From Saccharopolyspora elongata (GTDB lineage: Bacteria > Actinomycetota > Actinomycetes > Mycobacteriales > Pseudonocardiaceae), in the NCBI RefSeq assembly GCF_004348985.1, contig NZ_SMKW01000085.1:1-38511 (forward strand): a stretch of 38,511 bases of DNA. Reading direction: 5' to 3'. Position 1 is the stretch's first letter. Each line of letters opens with the position of its first letter. The translations under genes and the position numbers were made by a program. This document shows positions 7,529 to 16,239 of the stretch, piece after piece. The notes beneath the pieces were generated by a model. That model had not been told where the DNA came from, did not search any database, and saw nothing but the letters and a program-made list of their open reading frames with translations.

Positions 7529-7949
7529 GAAGACCCTTCGAACCCACGCCTCCATGCCTGGCACAGCCTGCCACCGACACGCGACGCTGGTTGGATCAGA
7601 TCACGACGGCTTCCGGCGCGTCAAGCGCACTTGCCCTGGGTCACAGCCAGGTACGGGCCGCGTCTCCGGGTCGTTGCAGAGGCTGTCGGGAGCTTGCGCG
7701 GGACGCCGCTTTCGCGCGAAACCGGCGCCCCGCAGGCGTGGCGAACGCCGGTTTCGCGCGAAACCGGCGTCATCCCACTCCTCCGCAACGGCCCGGAATA
7801 CTCGACCCCCAGCGACCAGCGCCGATCACCCGCATCCGTCCCGCAGCTGGGTTCTCACGTGTTGGTACGGCAAAACCGGGGATGCTCGAACCACGCGCCG
7901 CTGCGCGAAAATGTGGCGGCACCGAACACTTCGCCGGAAGGAGTGGTCG
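7529..7949. other. 421-base gene-free gap between divergent genes, containing a palindrome pair
   Basis: No frame here looks protein-coding. Its main content is the TTFCGCG-type element listed at 7702-7771 (core TTTCGCGCGAAA). Promoters for the VOC gene (left) and the GNAT gene (right) must lie here, but I see no convincing -35/-10 pair. Confidence 0.6.
7702..7771. repeat. Paired TTTCGCGCGAAA palindromes, copy 1
   Basis: Two copies of the self-complementary 12-mer TTTCGCGCGAAA (7710-7721 and 7752-7763) start 42 bases apart. Their flanks extend into a 26-bp inverted repeat (7702-7727 with 7746-7771) with one mismatch. Further copies lie at 11595-11658 and 25829-25883. Confidence 0.85.
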
Positions 7950-8633
7950 ATGACCACGTCGCCGCTCGACAACCCCGCGTGGGCTTCGCTCACCGGCCCG
8001 CACGCCGGCTTCGCCGAGAAGCACGGGCAGGTGCTGCGCTACCCCGTCGACATGGCGCCGTTCCTGGCCATTCCGGACGAGTTCGGCGACGACGGCTGGC
8101 GGGACGTCGCTGCGCTGGCCGGGCCGGGCGCGGTGGTCGCCTTCTCCGGGCGGGCGCGAACGCCCCCGCCCGGCTGGGAGGTCGTGGAGCGGCTCCCCGG
8201 CGTGCAGCTGGTCGACGACGGCGTGGCCGGGGCCGAGGACGACGAGGCGGTGCGGCTCACCGCGGCGGACGTGCCGGAGATGCTCGACCTCGTCAAGCGC
8301 ACCCAGCCCGGGCCGTTCCTGCCGCGCGTCATCGAACTCGGCACGTACCTGGGGTTCCGGCGCGGTGGCGAGCTCGTCGCGATGGCCGGTGAGCGGCTGC
8401 ACCCGCCCGGCTGGACGGAGATCAGCGCGGTCTGCACCGACCCGGCGTTCCGCGGGCAGGGCCTGGCCACCCGGCTCATGCGGGCCGTCGTCGCCGGGAT
8501 CCGGGCCCGGGGCGAGAAGCCGTTGCTGCACACGGTCGCGTCCAACACCGGCGCCATCCGGCTCTACGAATCGATGGGCTTCCGGCTGCGGTACCGGCTG
8601 TACTTCTCCGCCGTGCGGGTTCCGGAAGCCTGA
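7950..8633 (+). CDS. GNAT-family N-acetyltransferase
   Basis: The 227-residue protein carries the FR47-type GNAT domain in its C-terminal half. The acetyl-CoA pyrophosphate loop is visible as FRGQGLATRLM, preceded by EISAVCTDPA and followed by LLHTVASNTGAIRLYESMGFRLRYR, the usual beta5-alpha5 signature. The N-terminal 110 residues are a variable region. ATG 7950 has GGAAGGAG immediately upstream. The acceptor cannot be told from sequence. A 21-bp hairpin begins four bases after the stop and probably terminates the single-gene transcript. Confidence 0.88.
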   Translation: MTTSPLDNPAWASLTGPHAGFAEKHGQVLRYPVDMAPFLAIPDEFGDDGWRDVAALAGPGAVVAFSGRARTPPPGWEVVERLPGVQLVDDGVAGAEDDEAVRLTAADVPEMLDLVKRTQPGPFLPRVIELGTYLGFRRGGELVAMAGERLHPPGWTEISAVCTDPAFRGQGLATRLMRAVVAGIRARGEKPLLHTVASNTGAIRLYESMGFRLRYRLYFSAVRVPEA

Positions 8634-8637
8634 CCGA

Positions 8638-8683
8638 CCCGTGCGTACTTCGTGTTGCCATAGCAGCACGAAGTACGCACGGG
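8638..8683. terminator. 21-bp hairpin with CATA loop (GCCATAGC family, copy 1)
   Basis: Arms 8638-8658 and 8663-8683 pair at 20 of 21 positions (the remaining pair is a G-U in RNA). It begins right after the GNAT stop. The loop region TGCCATAGC is shared with a half-element at 38128-38136. Confidence 0.8.
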
Positions 8684-8701
8684 CGCACCCTTCCAGCGGC
8701 T

Positions 8702-8730
8702 TTGACCTCGACAATGATCGTCGTTACAGT
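8702..8730 (+). promoter_or_regulatory. Probable sigma70-type promoter
   Basis: TTGACC (8702-8707) and TACAGT (8725-8730) are separated by 17 bases, 86 bases before the start of the molybdenum-hydroxylase gene. Pattern match only. Confidence 0.5.
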
Positions 8731-8816
8731 TCCGCTGGCCGAACGGCGTTGCGCCGTCTGCTCGGCTCGCGTTCGGTTGCCGGGACCAACGGGGTGCCCG
8801 GCGGAGGGGATCGCCG

Positions 8817-11076
8817 ATGACCAGTGTTGATCATGGACCCCAGGGATCCGGCGCGAACGTCCTCGGGCGGCGGCGGTTCCTCGGTTACGTGCTGGCCGCG
8901 CCCACCCTGGTCGCCGCCGCCGAGCTCGGCCTCTCGCCGCGCGCCGAGGCCGTCGTGCCGTCGCCGGGCTGCTCGACCTCAACGACCTGCTGACCGAGGC
9001 CGCGCGGCCGACCTCGAACCTGATCACCGTCGCGGTCAACGACGACGGCACGGTCTCCTTCGCGCTGCCGCGCGCGGAGGTCAGCCAGGGCATCACCACC
9101 TCCACGGCCATGCTGATCGCCGAGGAGATGGGCGTGCCGCTGGAGGACGTCCGCGTCACGTTGGCCGATGCCCGGCCGGAACTGCTGTTCAACCAGCTCA
9201 CCGGCGGTTCGAACACGACCATCTCCACCTACGCGCCGATCCGCGTCGCCGCCGCCGTCGCCAAGGGCCGGTTGCTGCGCGCGGCCGCGATCGAGCTCGG
9301 CTCCGTCGTCACCGACCTGACGTTGAAGGCGGGCGTGATCACCGACCTCGCGGGCCGCAGCATCGGCATCGGCTCCCTGGCGGGGCAGGCCGCGAGCACG
9401 CGGACCGAGCAGGTTCCCGTCGAGCTCAAACCGCGCGAGCAGTTCGCCGTCATCGGCAAGCCGCACAACCGCACCGACGCGCTCGCGGCGGTCACGGGGC
9501 GCAAGAAGTTCGCGATGGACCTCGACATCCCGGGCGCGAAGCCGACGATGGTGTGCCGGCCGCCGACGATCAACGGCACCGTCGAGTCCGTGGCCAACCT
9601 CGCCGAGGTCTGCGCCATGCCGGGCGTCACCGATGCCGCCGTGGTCTCCACGGGAGTCGCGGTCCGTGCGGAGACCTTCGGCCAGTGCATCGACGCCGTG
9701 CGCGCTCTGCGGGTCACGTGGAATCCCGGGACTGCGGAAGGGAAATCGGACGACACGGTGCTCCGCAAGCTGAAGTCCGCCGAGCTACCGCTCGCGGTGC
9801 CGCCGCTGACCAGCACCGTGGAACGCGATTTCACCTTCTACTTCCGCGGCAACAGCGCGCCGACCGGGCCGAGATCTGGGGATCGCTGAAGTCGCCCATC
9901 GTCGCCCGGCAGACCATCGCGGCCAAGCTCGGGCTCCCGCCTGGCTCGGTCACCGTGCACGTCGTCGACGGCGGCGGTTCCTTCGGCCGCAAGCTGTTCT
10001 TCGATGCCGCGCTCGAAGCGGCCGAGATCTCGAAGCGGTTCGGCAAGTCGGTGAAGCTCATGTGGCACCGCGCCGACGACGCCCGCCAGGGACGCACGCA
10101 TCCGATGGCCACGTCGCGCGTCCGCGTCGGCTACGCGGGCGGCACCGTGCTCGGCTACGAACAGCGGCACACCAGCGTCGCCACCGACTTCGGGCACGGC
10201 CTCGGCGAGGTGCTCACCGCCATGTCGGCGCAGCTGCCCGTCGGCGACTTCACCTTCGCCCAGACCATCTTCCAGCTCACCCAGTCGATGCCCTACGACT
10301 TCGGCGTTGCCACGCAGCTGCTCAACGAGACCGACAAGGGCTTCAACACCGGCAGCATGCGCAACATCTACTCCCTCGACGTCACCTGCGCCCGGGAGCT
10401 GATCGTCGACGAGCTCGCGGCGCGAATGGGCAAGGACCCCTACCGGTTCCGGGCCGACTTCCTGCAGGACGACCATTCGCGGGCCGTGCTGGACGAGGTC
10501 TCCGAGGCCGGCGGCTGGGGCCGGGAGATGCCCGCGGGCATGGCGCAGGGAATCGCCTTCCACGCCGAGTACCACGGCGTGACGGCGGCGCTGGTCGAGA
10601 TCGACTGCCGGCCGGAGACCGTCGACCGCCCGATCCGCGACGGGGTGGCCGGGCCGCGCGTCACCAAGGCGGTCTTCGCCGTCGACGTCGGGCTCGCGGT
10701 CAACCCGCGCGGGCTCGAAGCGCAGATGATGGGCGGCGTCATGGACGGCATCGCCCTGGCGCTCACCTCCAGCCTGCACCTGCGGGACGGTCACTTCCTC
10801 GAAGCCAGCTGGGACAACTACTTCTACACCAGGCAGTGGAACACCCCGCTGGAGCTGAAGGTGATCGTGATGCCGCCGACGACCGGCGAGCCAGGCGGCG
10901 CCGGGGAGCTCGGCGTCGCCGCGTCGATGGCGGCGGTCGCCTGCGCCTACGGGCGCGCCACCGGGAAGATGCCCACCAGCTTCCCGATCAACCACGGCGC
11001 CCTCGGCTTCGAGCCGAAGCCGACCGTGCCGCCGATCCCGCAGTCCCCCACCGACGGCCTCGACCACGCGCGCTGA
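8817..11076 (+). pseudogene. Isoquinoline 1-oxidoreductase beta-like molybdenum hydroxylase large subunit, broken by two frame changes
   Basis: Three frames must be joined to read one protein. Frame 1 (ATG 8817) gives a Tat signal (GRRRFLGYVLAAP) and stops at 8991. Frame 2 (about 8969-9889) continues with LLDLNDLLTEA and the substrate/cofactor domain through FTFYFRGNS. Frame 3 (about 9868-11076) resumes at ADRAEIWGSLKSP and ends with VPPIPQSPTDGL. Molybdopterin-contact motifs (GGGSFGRK) and the catalytic-Glu motif (GEPGGAGE) survive in frame 3. Family members have about ten more residues between FRxNS and DRAEIW, so the second lesion looks like a small deletion, not a single-base slip. The intact partner subunit follows 16 bases downstream. 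Native enzymes of this family hydroxylate N-heterocycles or oxidise aldehydes at the membrane. Sequencing error could explain the first lesion but hardly the missing residues. Confidence 0.85.
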
Positions 11077-11092
11077 ACGCCAAGGAGATCCC

Positions 11093-11560
11093 GTGCCAGA
11101 GCACACCTTTCGACTCAACGGCGAGCAGGTCACCGTGAACGTCGCCGACGACGTGCGGCTGCTGTGGGTGCTGCGCGACGTCCTCGGCGTGACCGGGCCG
11201 AAGTACGGCTGCGGGATCAACGTCTGCAAGGCGTGCACCAGCCACCTCAACGGCAAGGCGTTCAACCCGTGCTCCATGCAGGTCAAGGACGTCGGGCCCA
11301 GCGACGAGATCACGACGATCGAAGGCCTCGCCGGCGAGGACCTGCACCCGATGCAGGAGGCGTGGCTGGAGCACGACGTCGCGCAGTGCGGCTACTGCCA
11401 GCCGGGCCAGATCATGGCCGCCGTGGCGCTGGTCCGCCGGGCCGCCGCGGAAGGCCGCGAGATCACCGACGCGGACATCGACGGGATCCGCAACATCTGC
11501 CGCTGCGGCACGTACTTCCGCATCCGCGAGGCGATCAAGACCGGCGCCGCGAAGATGTGA
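11093..11560 (+). CDS. [2Fe-2S] subunit of a molybdenum hydroxylase (isoquinoline oxidoreductase alpha-like)
   Basis: The 155-residue protein has the two-cluster architecture of xanthine-oxidase-family small subunits. An N-terminal ferredoxin-like domain has cluster cysteines at 40, 45, 48 and 60 (YGCGINVCKAC...C). A C-terminal four-helix domain has cysteines at 99, 102, 136 and 138 (QCGYCQPGQ, NICRCGTY). It transfers electrons from the Mo cofactor of the large subunit. GTG 11093 is preceded by AAGGAG. It is in an operon with the broken large-subunit gene, so unless that gene is functional by some means this protein has no partner here. No cytochrome subunit or XdhC-type maturation gene is in the window. 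Confidence 0.9.
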   Translation: MPEHTFRLNGEQVTVNVADDVRLLWVLRDVLGVTGPKYGCGINVCKACTSHLNGKAFNPCSMQVKDVGPSDEITTIEGLAGEDLHPMQEAWLEHDVAQCGYCQPGQIMAAVALVRRAAAEGREITDADIDGIRNICRCGTYFRIREAIKTGAAKM

Positions 11561-11594
11561 CCCGATCCGGCTCGTCCACCGTCCGGGTACTGCT

Positions 11595-11658
11595 GGCGTT
11601 TTCGCGCGAAACCGGCACCCCGCCCTCACGGGGAACGCCGGTTTCGCGCGAAAACGCC
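11595..11658. terminator. Paired TTTCGCGCGAAA palindromes, copy 2, between convergent genes
   Basis: Arms 11595-11616 and 11637-11658 are perfectly complementary over 22 bp, each holding one TTTCGCGCGAAA (11600-11611, 11642-11653; starts 42 apart). The loop contains a further CCCCG/CGGGG stem. The position between two converging genes suits a bidirectional terminator. Confidence 0.85.
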
Positions 11659-11668
11659 GCCCTCGCTG

Positions 11669-13165
11669 CTACCGCAGGGCCTTCTTGAGGATCTTGCCGC
11701 TCGGGCCTTTGGGGAGTTCGTCCAGGACCCGGACTTCGCGCGGGCACTTGTACCCGGCCAGGCGCTCGCGGCTGAACGCGATCAGCTCGTCCGCGTCCGG
11801 GCTGCTGCCGGGCTGGAACGCGACCACCGCGACGATCTCCTCCCCCATGCGCGAGTCGGGCTTGCCGATCACGGCGGCCTCGCGGATCGCCGGGTGGGCG
11901 TAGAGCACCTCTTCCACCTCGCGCGGATAGACGTTGTAGCCGCCGCGGATGATCAGATCCTTCTTGCGGTCCACGACGAAGAAGAAGCCGTCCTCGTCGC
12001 GGTAGCCGAGGTCGCCGGTGTGGAACCAGCCGCTGCGGAACGCCGCCTCGGTCGCCTCCGGGCGCTTGTAGTAGCCCTTCATGACGTTGTGGCCACGGAT
12101 CACCACCTCGCCGATGTGCTCGGGGCCGGGCGGCAGTTCGCGGTCGTCCTCGTCGAAGATCTTCACCTCGACGCCCCACAGCGGCCGGCCGATCGAGCCG
12201 ATCTTGCGCTCCGCCGCGCTGCAGTTGAAGGTCGCCACGGCGGCGGTCTCGGACAGGCCGTAGCCCTCCAGCACCACGATGCCCGGCACTTTCCGCTCGA
12301 ACTCCCGCAGCACCTCCTCCGGCATCGCCGCGCCGCCGGAGATCCCGGCTCGCAGCGAGGCGAGGTCCCGGCCGGCGAGATCCGCGCCGAGCAGCGCGAA
12401 GTACATCGTCGGCACACCGGAGAAGATCGTGCAGCGGTGCCGCTCGATCGCGTCCAGGACGGCTCCGGCCTCGAACTTGGGGATGAGCACCGCCGAGCCG
12501 CCGAACCGGATCACCGGGCCGAGCACCGTGACCAGGCCGAACACGTGGAACAGCGGCAGCACCACGACGCTCACGTCGTCCTCGGAGACGCCGAACCGCT
12601 CGCCGCCGACGGTGCAGGCCATGAACAGCTCGAAGTGCGTCAGCTCGGCGCCCTTCGGCTGACCGGTCGTGCCGCTGGTGTAGAGCACGACCGCCGTGTC
12701 GTCGGCTTCCACGGCGGTGATCTCGCCGGTGTCCTCGGCCGCGCACAGCTCCTCGAAGGGCTTCGTACCGCTGGGAGCGGCCGAGCCGACGACGTAGACC
12801 GGCACCCCGTCCGCGGCCTTGACGGCTTCGTCCGCGAAGGACTCGAAGGTGATCAGCTGCGTGGCTTCGCTGTCGGCGAGGTGGTAGGCGATCTCCGACG
12901 CCCGCAGCATCGGGTTCAGCGGCACCATCACGAGGCCGGCCTTGAGGATGCCGAGGTAGGCGAACAGGAACTCGGGCACGTTCGGCAGGTGCACGACGAC
13001 CTTGTCGCCGCGGTTCAGCCCGGCCGCCTGCAGTCCGGCCGCGACGCGCCCGCTGAGCTCGTCGACCTCCCGGTATGCGATGGACCGCGCGCCGAAGTGC
13101 AGGAGTGGCCGCTCGGGCCGCTCGGTCGCAGATTCGCGCAGCATCGTCGCCAGGTTGAATCCCAT
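11669..13165 (-). CDS. Acyl-CoA synthetase (long-chain fatty acid-CoA ligase, ANL superfamily)
   Basis: The 498-residue enzyme activates a carboxylic acid to the acyl-AMP and then the CoA thioester. Visible core motifs are A3 (LYTSGTTGQPKG, 161-172), A5 (GYGLSETA), A7/A8 (GWFHTGDLGYRDEDGFFFVVDRKKD and GYNVYPREVE) and A10 (PSGKILKKALR), whose Lys491 is the adenylation lysine. ATG 13165 follows GGAG with a five-base gap; an open frame continues to 13261 but overlaps the promoter and operator region. A perfect palindrome, TACCGAC-CA-GTCGGTA (13214-13229), lies about 50 bases upstream and suggests TetR-type control, as is usual for fatty acid catabolism genes. Chain-length preference cannot be read. 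Confidence 0.92.
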   Translation of the reverse strand: MGFNLATMLRESATERPERPLLHFGARSIAYREVDELSGRVAAGLQAAGLNRGDKVVVHLPNVPEFLFAYLGILKAGLVMVPLNPMLRASEIAYHLADSEATQLITFESFADEAVKAADGVPVYVVGSAAPSGTKPFEELCAAEDTGEITAVEADDTAVVLYTSGTTGQPKGAELTHFELFMACTVGGERFGVSEDDVSVVVLPLFHVFGLVTVLGPVIRFGGSAVLIPKFEAGAVLDAIERHRCTIFSGVPTMYFALLGADLAGRDLASLRAGISGGAAMPEEVLREFERKVPGIVVLEGYGLSETAAVATFNCSAAERKIGSIGRPLWGVEVKIFDEDDRELPPGPEHIGEVVIRGHNVMKGYYKRPEATEAAFRSGWFHTGDLGYRDEDGFFFVVDRKKDLIIRGGYNVYPREVEEVLYAHPAIREAAVIGKPDSRMGEEIVAVVAFQPGSSPDADELIAFSRERLAGYKCPREVRVLDELPKGPSGKILKKALR

Positions 13166-13213
13166 GCCCACTCCGTCGGTTCGGGGAACGGCGGTGTCGC
13201 CCGGACAAATCGG

Positions 13214-13229
13214 TACCGACCAGTCGGTA
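13214..13229. promoter_or_regulatory. TetR-type operator upstream of the acyl-CoA ligase
   Basis: TACCGAC and GTCGGTA form a perfect 7+7 inverted repeat with a two-base spacer between the leftward ligase and the rightward HhH gene. ACCGAC/GTCGGT palindromes are typical TetR-family sites. No tetR gene is in the window, so the regulator would act in trans. Confidence 0.6.
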
Positions 13230-13296
13230 TGGTCGTAGCCTACGCAAGGGTGATCTGGCACACAAGATGCCGGTCAGGTGGCGCTACGATCCGGGC

Positions 13297-13488
13297 ATGG
13301 CGGACTCCGGTTTTCCCCGCGGTGTGGGCGCGCCCGCAACGAGGGCGCTGAACGCGGCCGGCTACACCGAACTGCGGCAGCTCGACGGCGTTCCGGCCGC
13401 CGAGCTGAAGAAGCTCCACGGCATGGGACCGAAGGCGCTGTCCCGGCTGCAGGAATCGCTCGAAGAGCTCGGCCTGTCGCTGTCCTGA
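13297..13488 (+). CDS. Small helix-hairpin-helix DNA-binding-type protein
   Basis: The 63-residue protein consists almost entirely of tandem helix-hairpin-helix elements: RGVGAPATRALNAAGYTELRQLDGVPAAELKKLHGMGPKALSRLQ. The GVG and GMGP turns are the sugar-phosphate contact hairpins of this fold, as in the C-terminal domain of RNA polymerase alpha and in small actinobacterial homologues. ATG 13297 begins the conserved part; an upstream ATG at 13267 adds ten poor residues. Non-specific nucleic-acid binding is likely; no partner is evident. Confidence 0.75.
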   Translation: MADSGFPRGVGAPATRALNAAGYTELRQLDGVPAAELKKLHGMGPKALSRLQESLEELGLSLS

Positions 13489-13587
13489 TCGTTTTCCTGC
13501 ACGCAACCGCGCTTCCGCAACGGTTTCCCGACATTCTGGTGTTCCACGGGTGGCGGGCGGTCATCCTGGCCGTGACGTGATCACGAG

Positions 13588-14787
13588 ATGAGGGGACTGC
13601 CGTTGTCCACACGCGAGCTTCAGGACGAGTTGGTGCGGTTGCGGCGGCAGCTGCACGCCGAACCCGAGGTCGGGCTGGATCTGCCGCGCACCCAGGAAAA
13701 AGTGCTGGCCGCATTGGACGGCCTGCCGTTGGAGATCACCACCGGCAGCGGGCTGAGCTCCGTCACCGCAGTGCTGCGCGGCGCGCGCCCGGGCCCGACG
13801 GTGCTGCTGCGGGCCGACATGGACGCCCTGCCCGTGACCGAGCAGACCGGCGTGGACTACGCCTCCCGGATCGACGGCCGGATGCACGCCTGCGGGCACG
13901 ACCTGCACACCGCGATGCTGGTCGGCGCCGCACGGCTGCTGACGGAGCGGCGCGCGGAGCTGGCCGGCGACGTGGTGCTGATGTTCCAGCCCGGCGAGGA
14001 GGGCTGCGACGGCGCCGGGAAGATGATCGCCGAAGGCGTGCTGAAGGCCTCCGGATCGCACCCGGTTGCCGCGTACGGCATGCACGTCCAGGCCGCGCGC
14101 CACGACCTCGGGACCTTCACCACCCGGCGCGGCCCGCTCATGGCGGGCGGCGACCTGCTCCGGGTGACGGTGCGCGGCGCGGGCGGCCACGGTTCCACCC
14201 CGCACCGCGCCAAGGATCCGATCGCCCCGGCCTGCGAGATGGTCGGCGCGCTGCAGGCGCTGGTCGCGCGCACCGTCGATCCGTTCGAGACCGTGGTGCT
14301 GACGGTGGGCAGCTTCCACTCCGGGGACGCGGGCAACGTGATCCCCGGCGAAGCATGCTTCGACGGCTCGCTGCGTTGGTTCTCCGCCCCTTCGCGGGAC
14401 GCGGTCTGGGCGGGCATCGCCGCCGTGTGCAACGGCATCGCGGCGGCCCACGGCGTCGAGGTCGACGTGGATCTCACCGAGTACGTGCGCGCCACGATCA
14501 ACGACGACGCCGAGGCGGAGTTCGCCGCACAGGTCGCGGCGGACGCCCACGGCGACCGGTTCTCCTGGCTGGACCGCCCGGTCACCGGCGGCGAGGACTT
14601 CTCCCGCGTGCTGGAACAGGTTCCGGGCGCGTTCATCTTCCTGGGCGCGTGCCCGCAGGACCGCGATCCGGCCACGGCGCCGGACAACCACTCCCCGTTC
14701 GCCGTCTTCGACGACGGCGTGCTCGCCGACGGCGCCGCGCTCTACGCCGAACTCGCCATCCGCCGCCTGGCCGAGAGGCAGCCGTGA
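13588..14787 (+). CDS. M20-family amidohydrolase (HipO/AbgB-like peptidase)
   Basis: This 399-residue (or 394-residue) zinc hydrolase removes acyl groups from N-acyl amino acids or similar amides. Diagnostic motifs are LLRADMDALPV, HACGHDLHTAMLVGAA (metal-binding Cys/His) and FQPGEEGCDGAGKM (catalytic Glu pair). VTVRGAGGHGSTPHRAKDP opens the dimerisation lid domain, and PVTGGEDFS lies near the end. The ATG at 13588 lacks a ribosome site, whereas TTG 13603 has GAGGGG eight bases upstream; the same context (GGGACTG..CCGTTGTCCAC) precedes the SDR gene at 35606, so TTG 13603 is the likelier start. The stop overlaps the GTG of the transporter gene (14784), so import and hydrolysis of one compound are probably linked. 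Confidence 0.88.
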   Translation: MRGLPLSTRELQDELVRLRRQLHAEPEVGLDLPRTQEKVLAALDGLPLEITTGSGLSSVTAVLRGARPGPTVLLRADMDALPVTEQTGVDYASRIDGRMHACGHDLHTAMLVGAARLLTERRAELAGDVVLMFQPGEEGCDGAGKMIAEGVLKASGSHPVAAYGMHVQAARHDLGTFTTRRGPLMAGGDLLRVTVRGAGGHGSTPHRAKDPIAPACEMVGALQALVARTVDPFETVVLTVGSFHSGDAGNVIPGEACFDGSLRWFSAPSRDAVWAGIAAVCNGIAAAHGVEVDVDLTEYVRATINDDAEAEFAAQVAADAHGDRFSWLDRPVTGGEDFSRVLEQVPGAFIFLGACPQDRDPATAPDNHSPFAVFDDGVLADGAALYAELAIRRLAERQP

Positions 14788-16054
14788 TCACCGAGGCCGA
14801 ACGCGCATCGCCCCGGAAGTGGCGGACCATCGTCAGCACCGGCGCGGGCAACGCGCTGGAGTGGTTCGACTGGAACGCCTATGCCGTCTTCACCCCGTTC
14901 TTCGCCGCGCAGTTCTTCCCCGCCCACGACAGCACCAGCGCCGTGCTGTCCAGCCTGGCGATCTTCGCCGTCGGGTTCCTGATGCGGCCGCTGGGCGGGC
15001 TGTTGTTCGGCTGGTTCGGCGACCGGATCGGCCGCCGCTCCGCCATGGTCGGCTCCATCGCGCTGGCCTCCGGCGGCAGCCTGCTGATCGGCATCGCGCC
15101 GACGTACGAGTCGATCGGCATCGGCGCGGCGCTGCTGCTGGTGGTCGCCCGGCTGTGCCAGGGGCTCGGGCACGGCGGCGAGATGCCCGCGGTGCAGACC
15201 TACATCGCGGAGATGGCGCCGCGCGGCCGGCGCGGGATCTGGTCCAGCCTCGTCTACACCTCGGGGACCTGCGGAATCCTGGCGAGCTCCGCGCTCGCCG
15301 CCGCGTTGGCGGGCGCGCTGCCGCCGGGCGCGATGAGCGCTTGGGGCTGGCGGGTGCCGTTCCTGCTCGGCGGCGTCGTCGGGCTCTACACCCTCGTGAT
15401 GCGGCTGCGGCCGGCCGAGACGCAGGTCTTCGACCGGCAGCGGGCGACGAATCGGCCGCCGCTGTGGCGGAGCTTCTGGGAGCAGCGCACCGCGTGCCTG
15501 CGGGTGATCGGGCTGACCGTCGGCGGCACCGTGGTGTTCTACACCTGGGTGGTTTCCGCGCCCGCGCAGGCGATCAGCGTCCACCACCTGGACCCGTCCG
15601 CGGCGCTGTGGGTCGGTGCCCTGGCGAACGCGGTGTTCATCCTCGTCCTGCCGCTGTTCGGGGCTCTTTCGGACCGCATCGGCCGCAGGCCCGTGCTGCT
15701 GATGTCCTTCGTGGGCAGCGCCGTGGTCATCTACCCGCTGAGCTGGCTGATCCAGGACCAGATCTGGCAGTTCGCGGTCGCGATGATCATCGCGCTGCTG
15801 GTCATCGCCCCGGGACCGGCGATCATGCCCACGGTGTACGCGGAGCTGTTCCCGACCCGGATGCGGAGGCGGGCGCCGGGTTCCCGTACGCCATCGCCAC
15901 GGCGGCGTTCGGCGGCAGCGCGCCGTACCTGCAGACCTGGCTGGCCAGCAGCGGCCGCGGCGACGTGTTCCTCGGCTACGCGGTGATCCTGCTGCTGATC
16001 AGCGCGGTGGTCGCGTACCGCATGCCGGAGACCAAGGACATCGCCCTCGACTGA
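14784..16054 (+). pseudogene. MHS-family MFS transporter with a one-base frameshift near its 3' end
   Basis: From GTG 14784 the protein reads as a typical metabolite:H+ symporter with 12 predicted helices: NALEWFDWNAYAVF (helix 1), GWFGDRIGRRSAMVGS (loop 2-3 motif) and ALSDRIGRRPVLLMS (loop 8-9). After PTVYAELFPTRMR, near 15870, the frame is lost. The next frame continues exactly as the family does (AGAGFPYAIATAAFGGSAPYLQ...) to the stop at 16054. One missing G in the GCGGAGGCGGG run restores a full protein, so the lesion may be a sequencing slip or a very recent mutation. It is coupled to the M20 amidohydrolase by a GTGA overlap. The substrate, probably an organic acid or acylated amino acid, is inferred from the neighbour. 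Confidence 0.85.
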
Positions 16055-16076
16055 CCGCACGGCCGTTGCCGCAGGT

Positions 16077-16132
16077 ACGGGGCCGTGCGTCTTTTGGGTC
16101 GCTATGGCAGCACAAAACACGCACGGCCCCGT
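16077..16132. terminator. Long hairpin with GCTATGGC loop region (family copy 2)
   Basis: Arms 16077-16102 and 16107-16132 share a perfect 14-bp outer stem plus an inner TTTTG/CAAAA stem. The centre GCTATGGCAGC corresponds in position to TGCCATAGCAGC in the hairpin at 8638-8683. It sits 23 bases after the transporter stop. Confidence 0.75.
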
Positions 16133-16203
16133 GAGCAGCGGAAACGTCGACGCAAAGCGCCACGGCCAGCCATCCATGGCGTGAGCCATAGTGCCGAATA
16201 CTT

Positions 16204-16228
16204 CCCTATCACTCCCTATATGACCTAT
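16204..16228 (+). promoter_or_regulatory. Three helically phased CCTAT repeats
   Basis: CCCTAT at 16204 and 16214 and ACCTAT at 16223 recur every 9-10 bases, ending 11 bases before the HTH gene. Phasing with the DNA helix suggests cooperative binding by a repressor or activator, possibly the HTH protein itself. A short ATGGC/GCCAT repeat lies just upstream (16176-16189). Confidence 0.45.
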
Positions 16229-16239
16229 GTTGGGGACCG

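Noticed and set aside
8817..11076. Programmed frameshifting in the molybdenum hydroxylase
   Set aside because: No slippery heptamer is evident at the junctions, and the second junction lacks about ten conserved residues, which frameshifting cannot supply.
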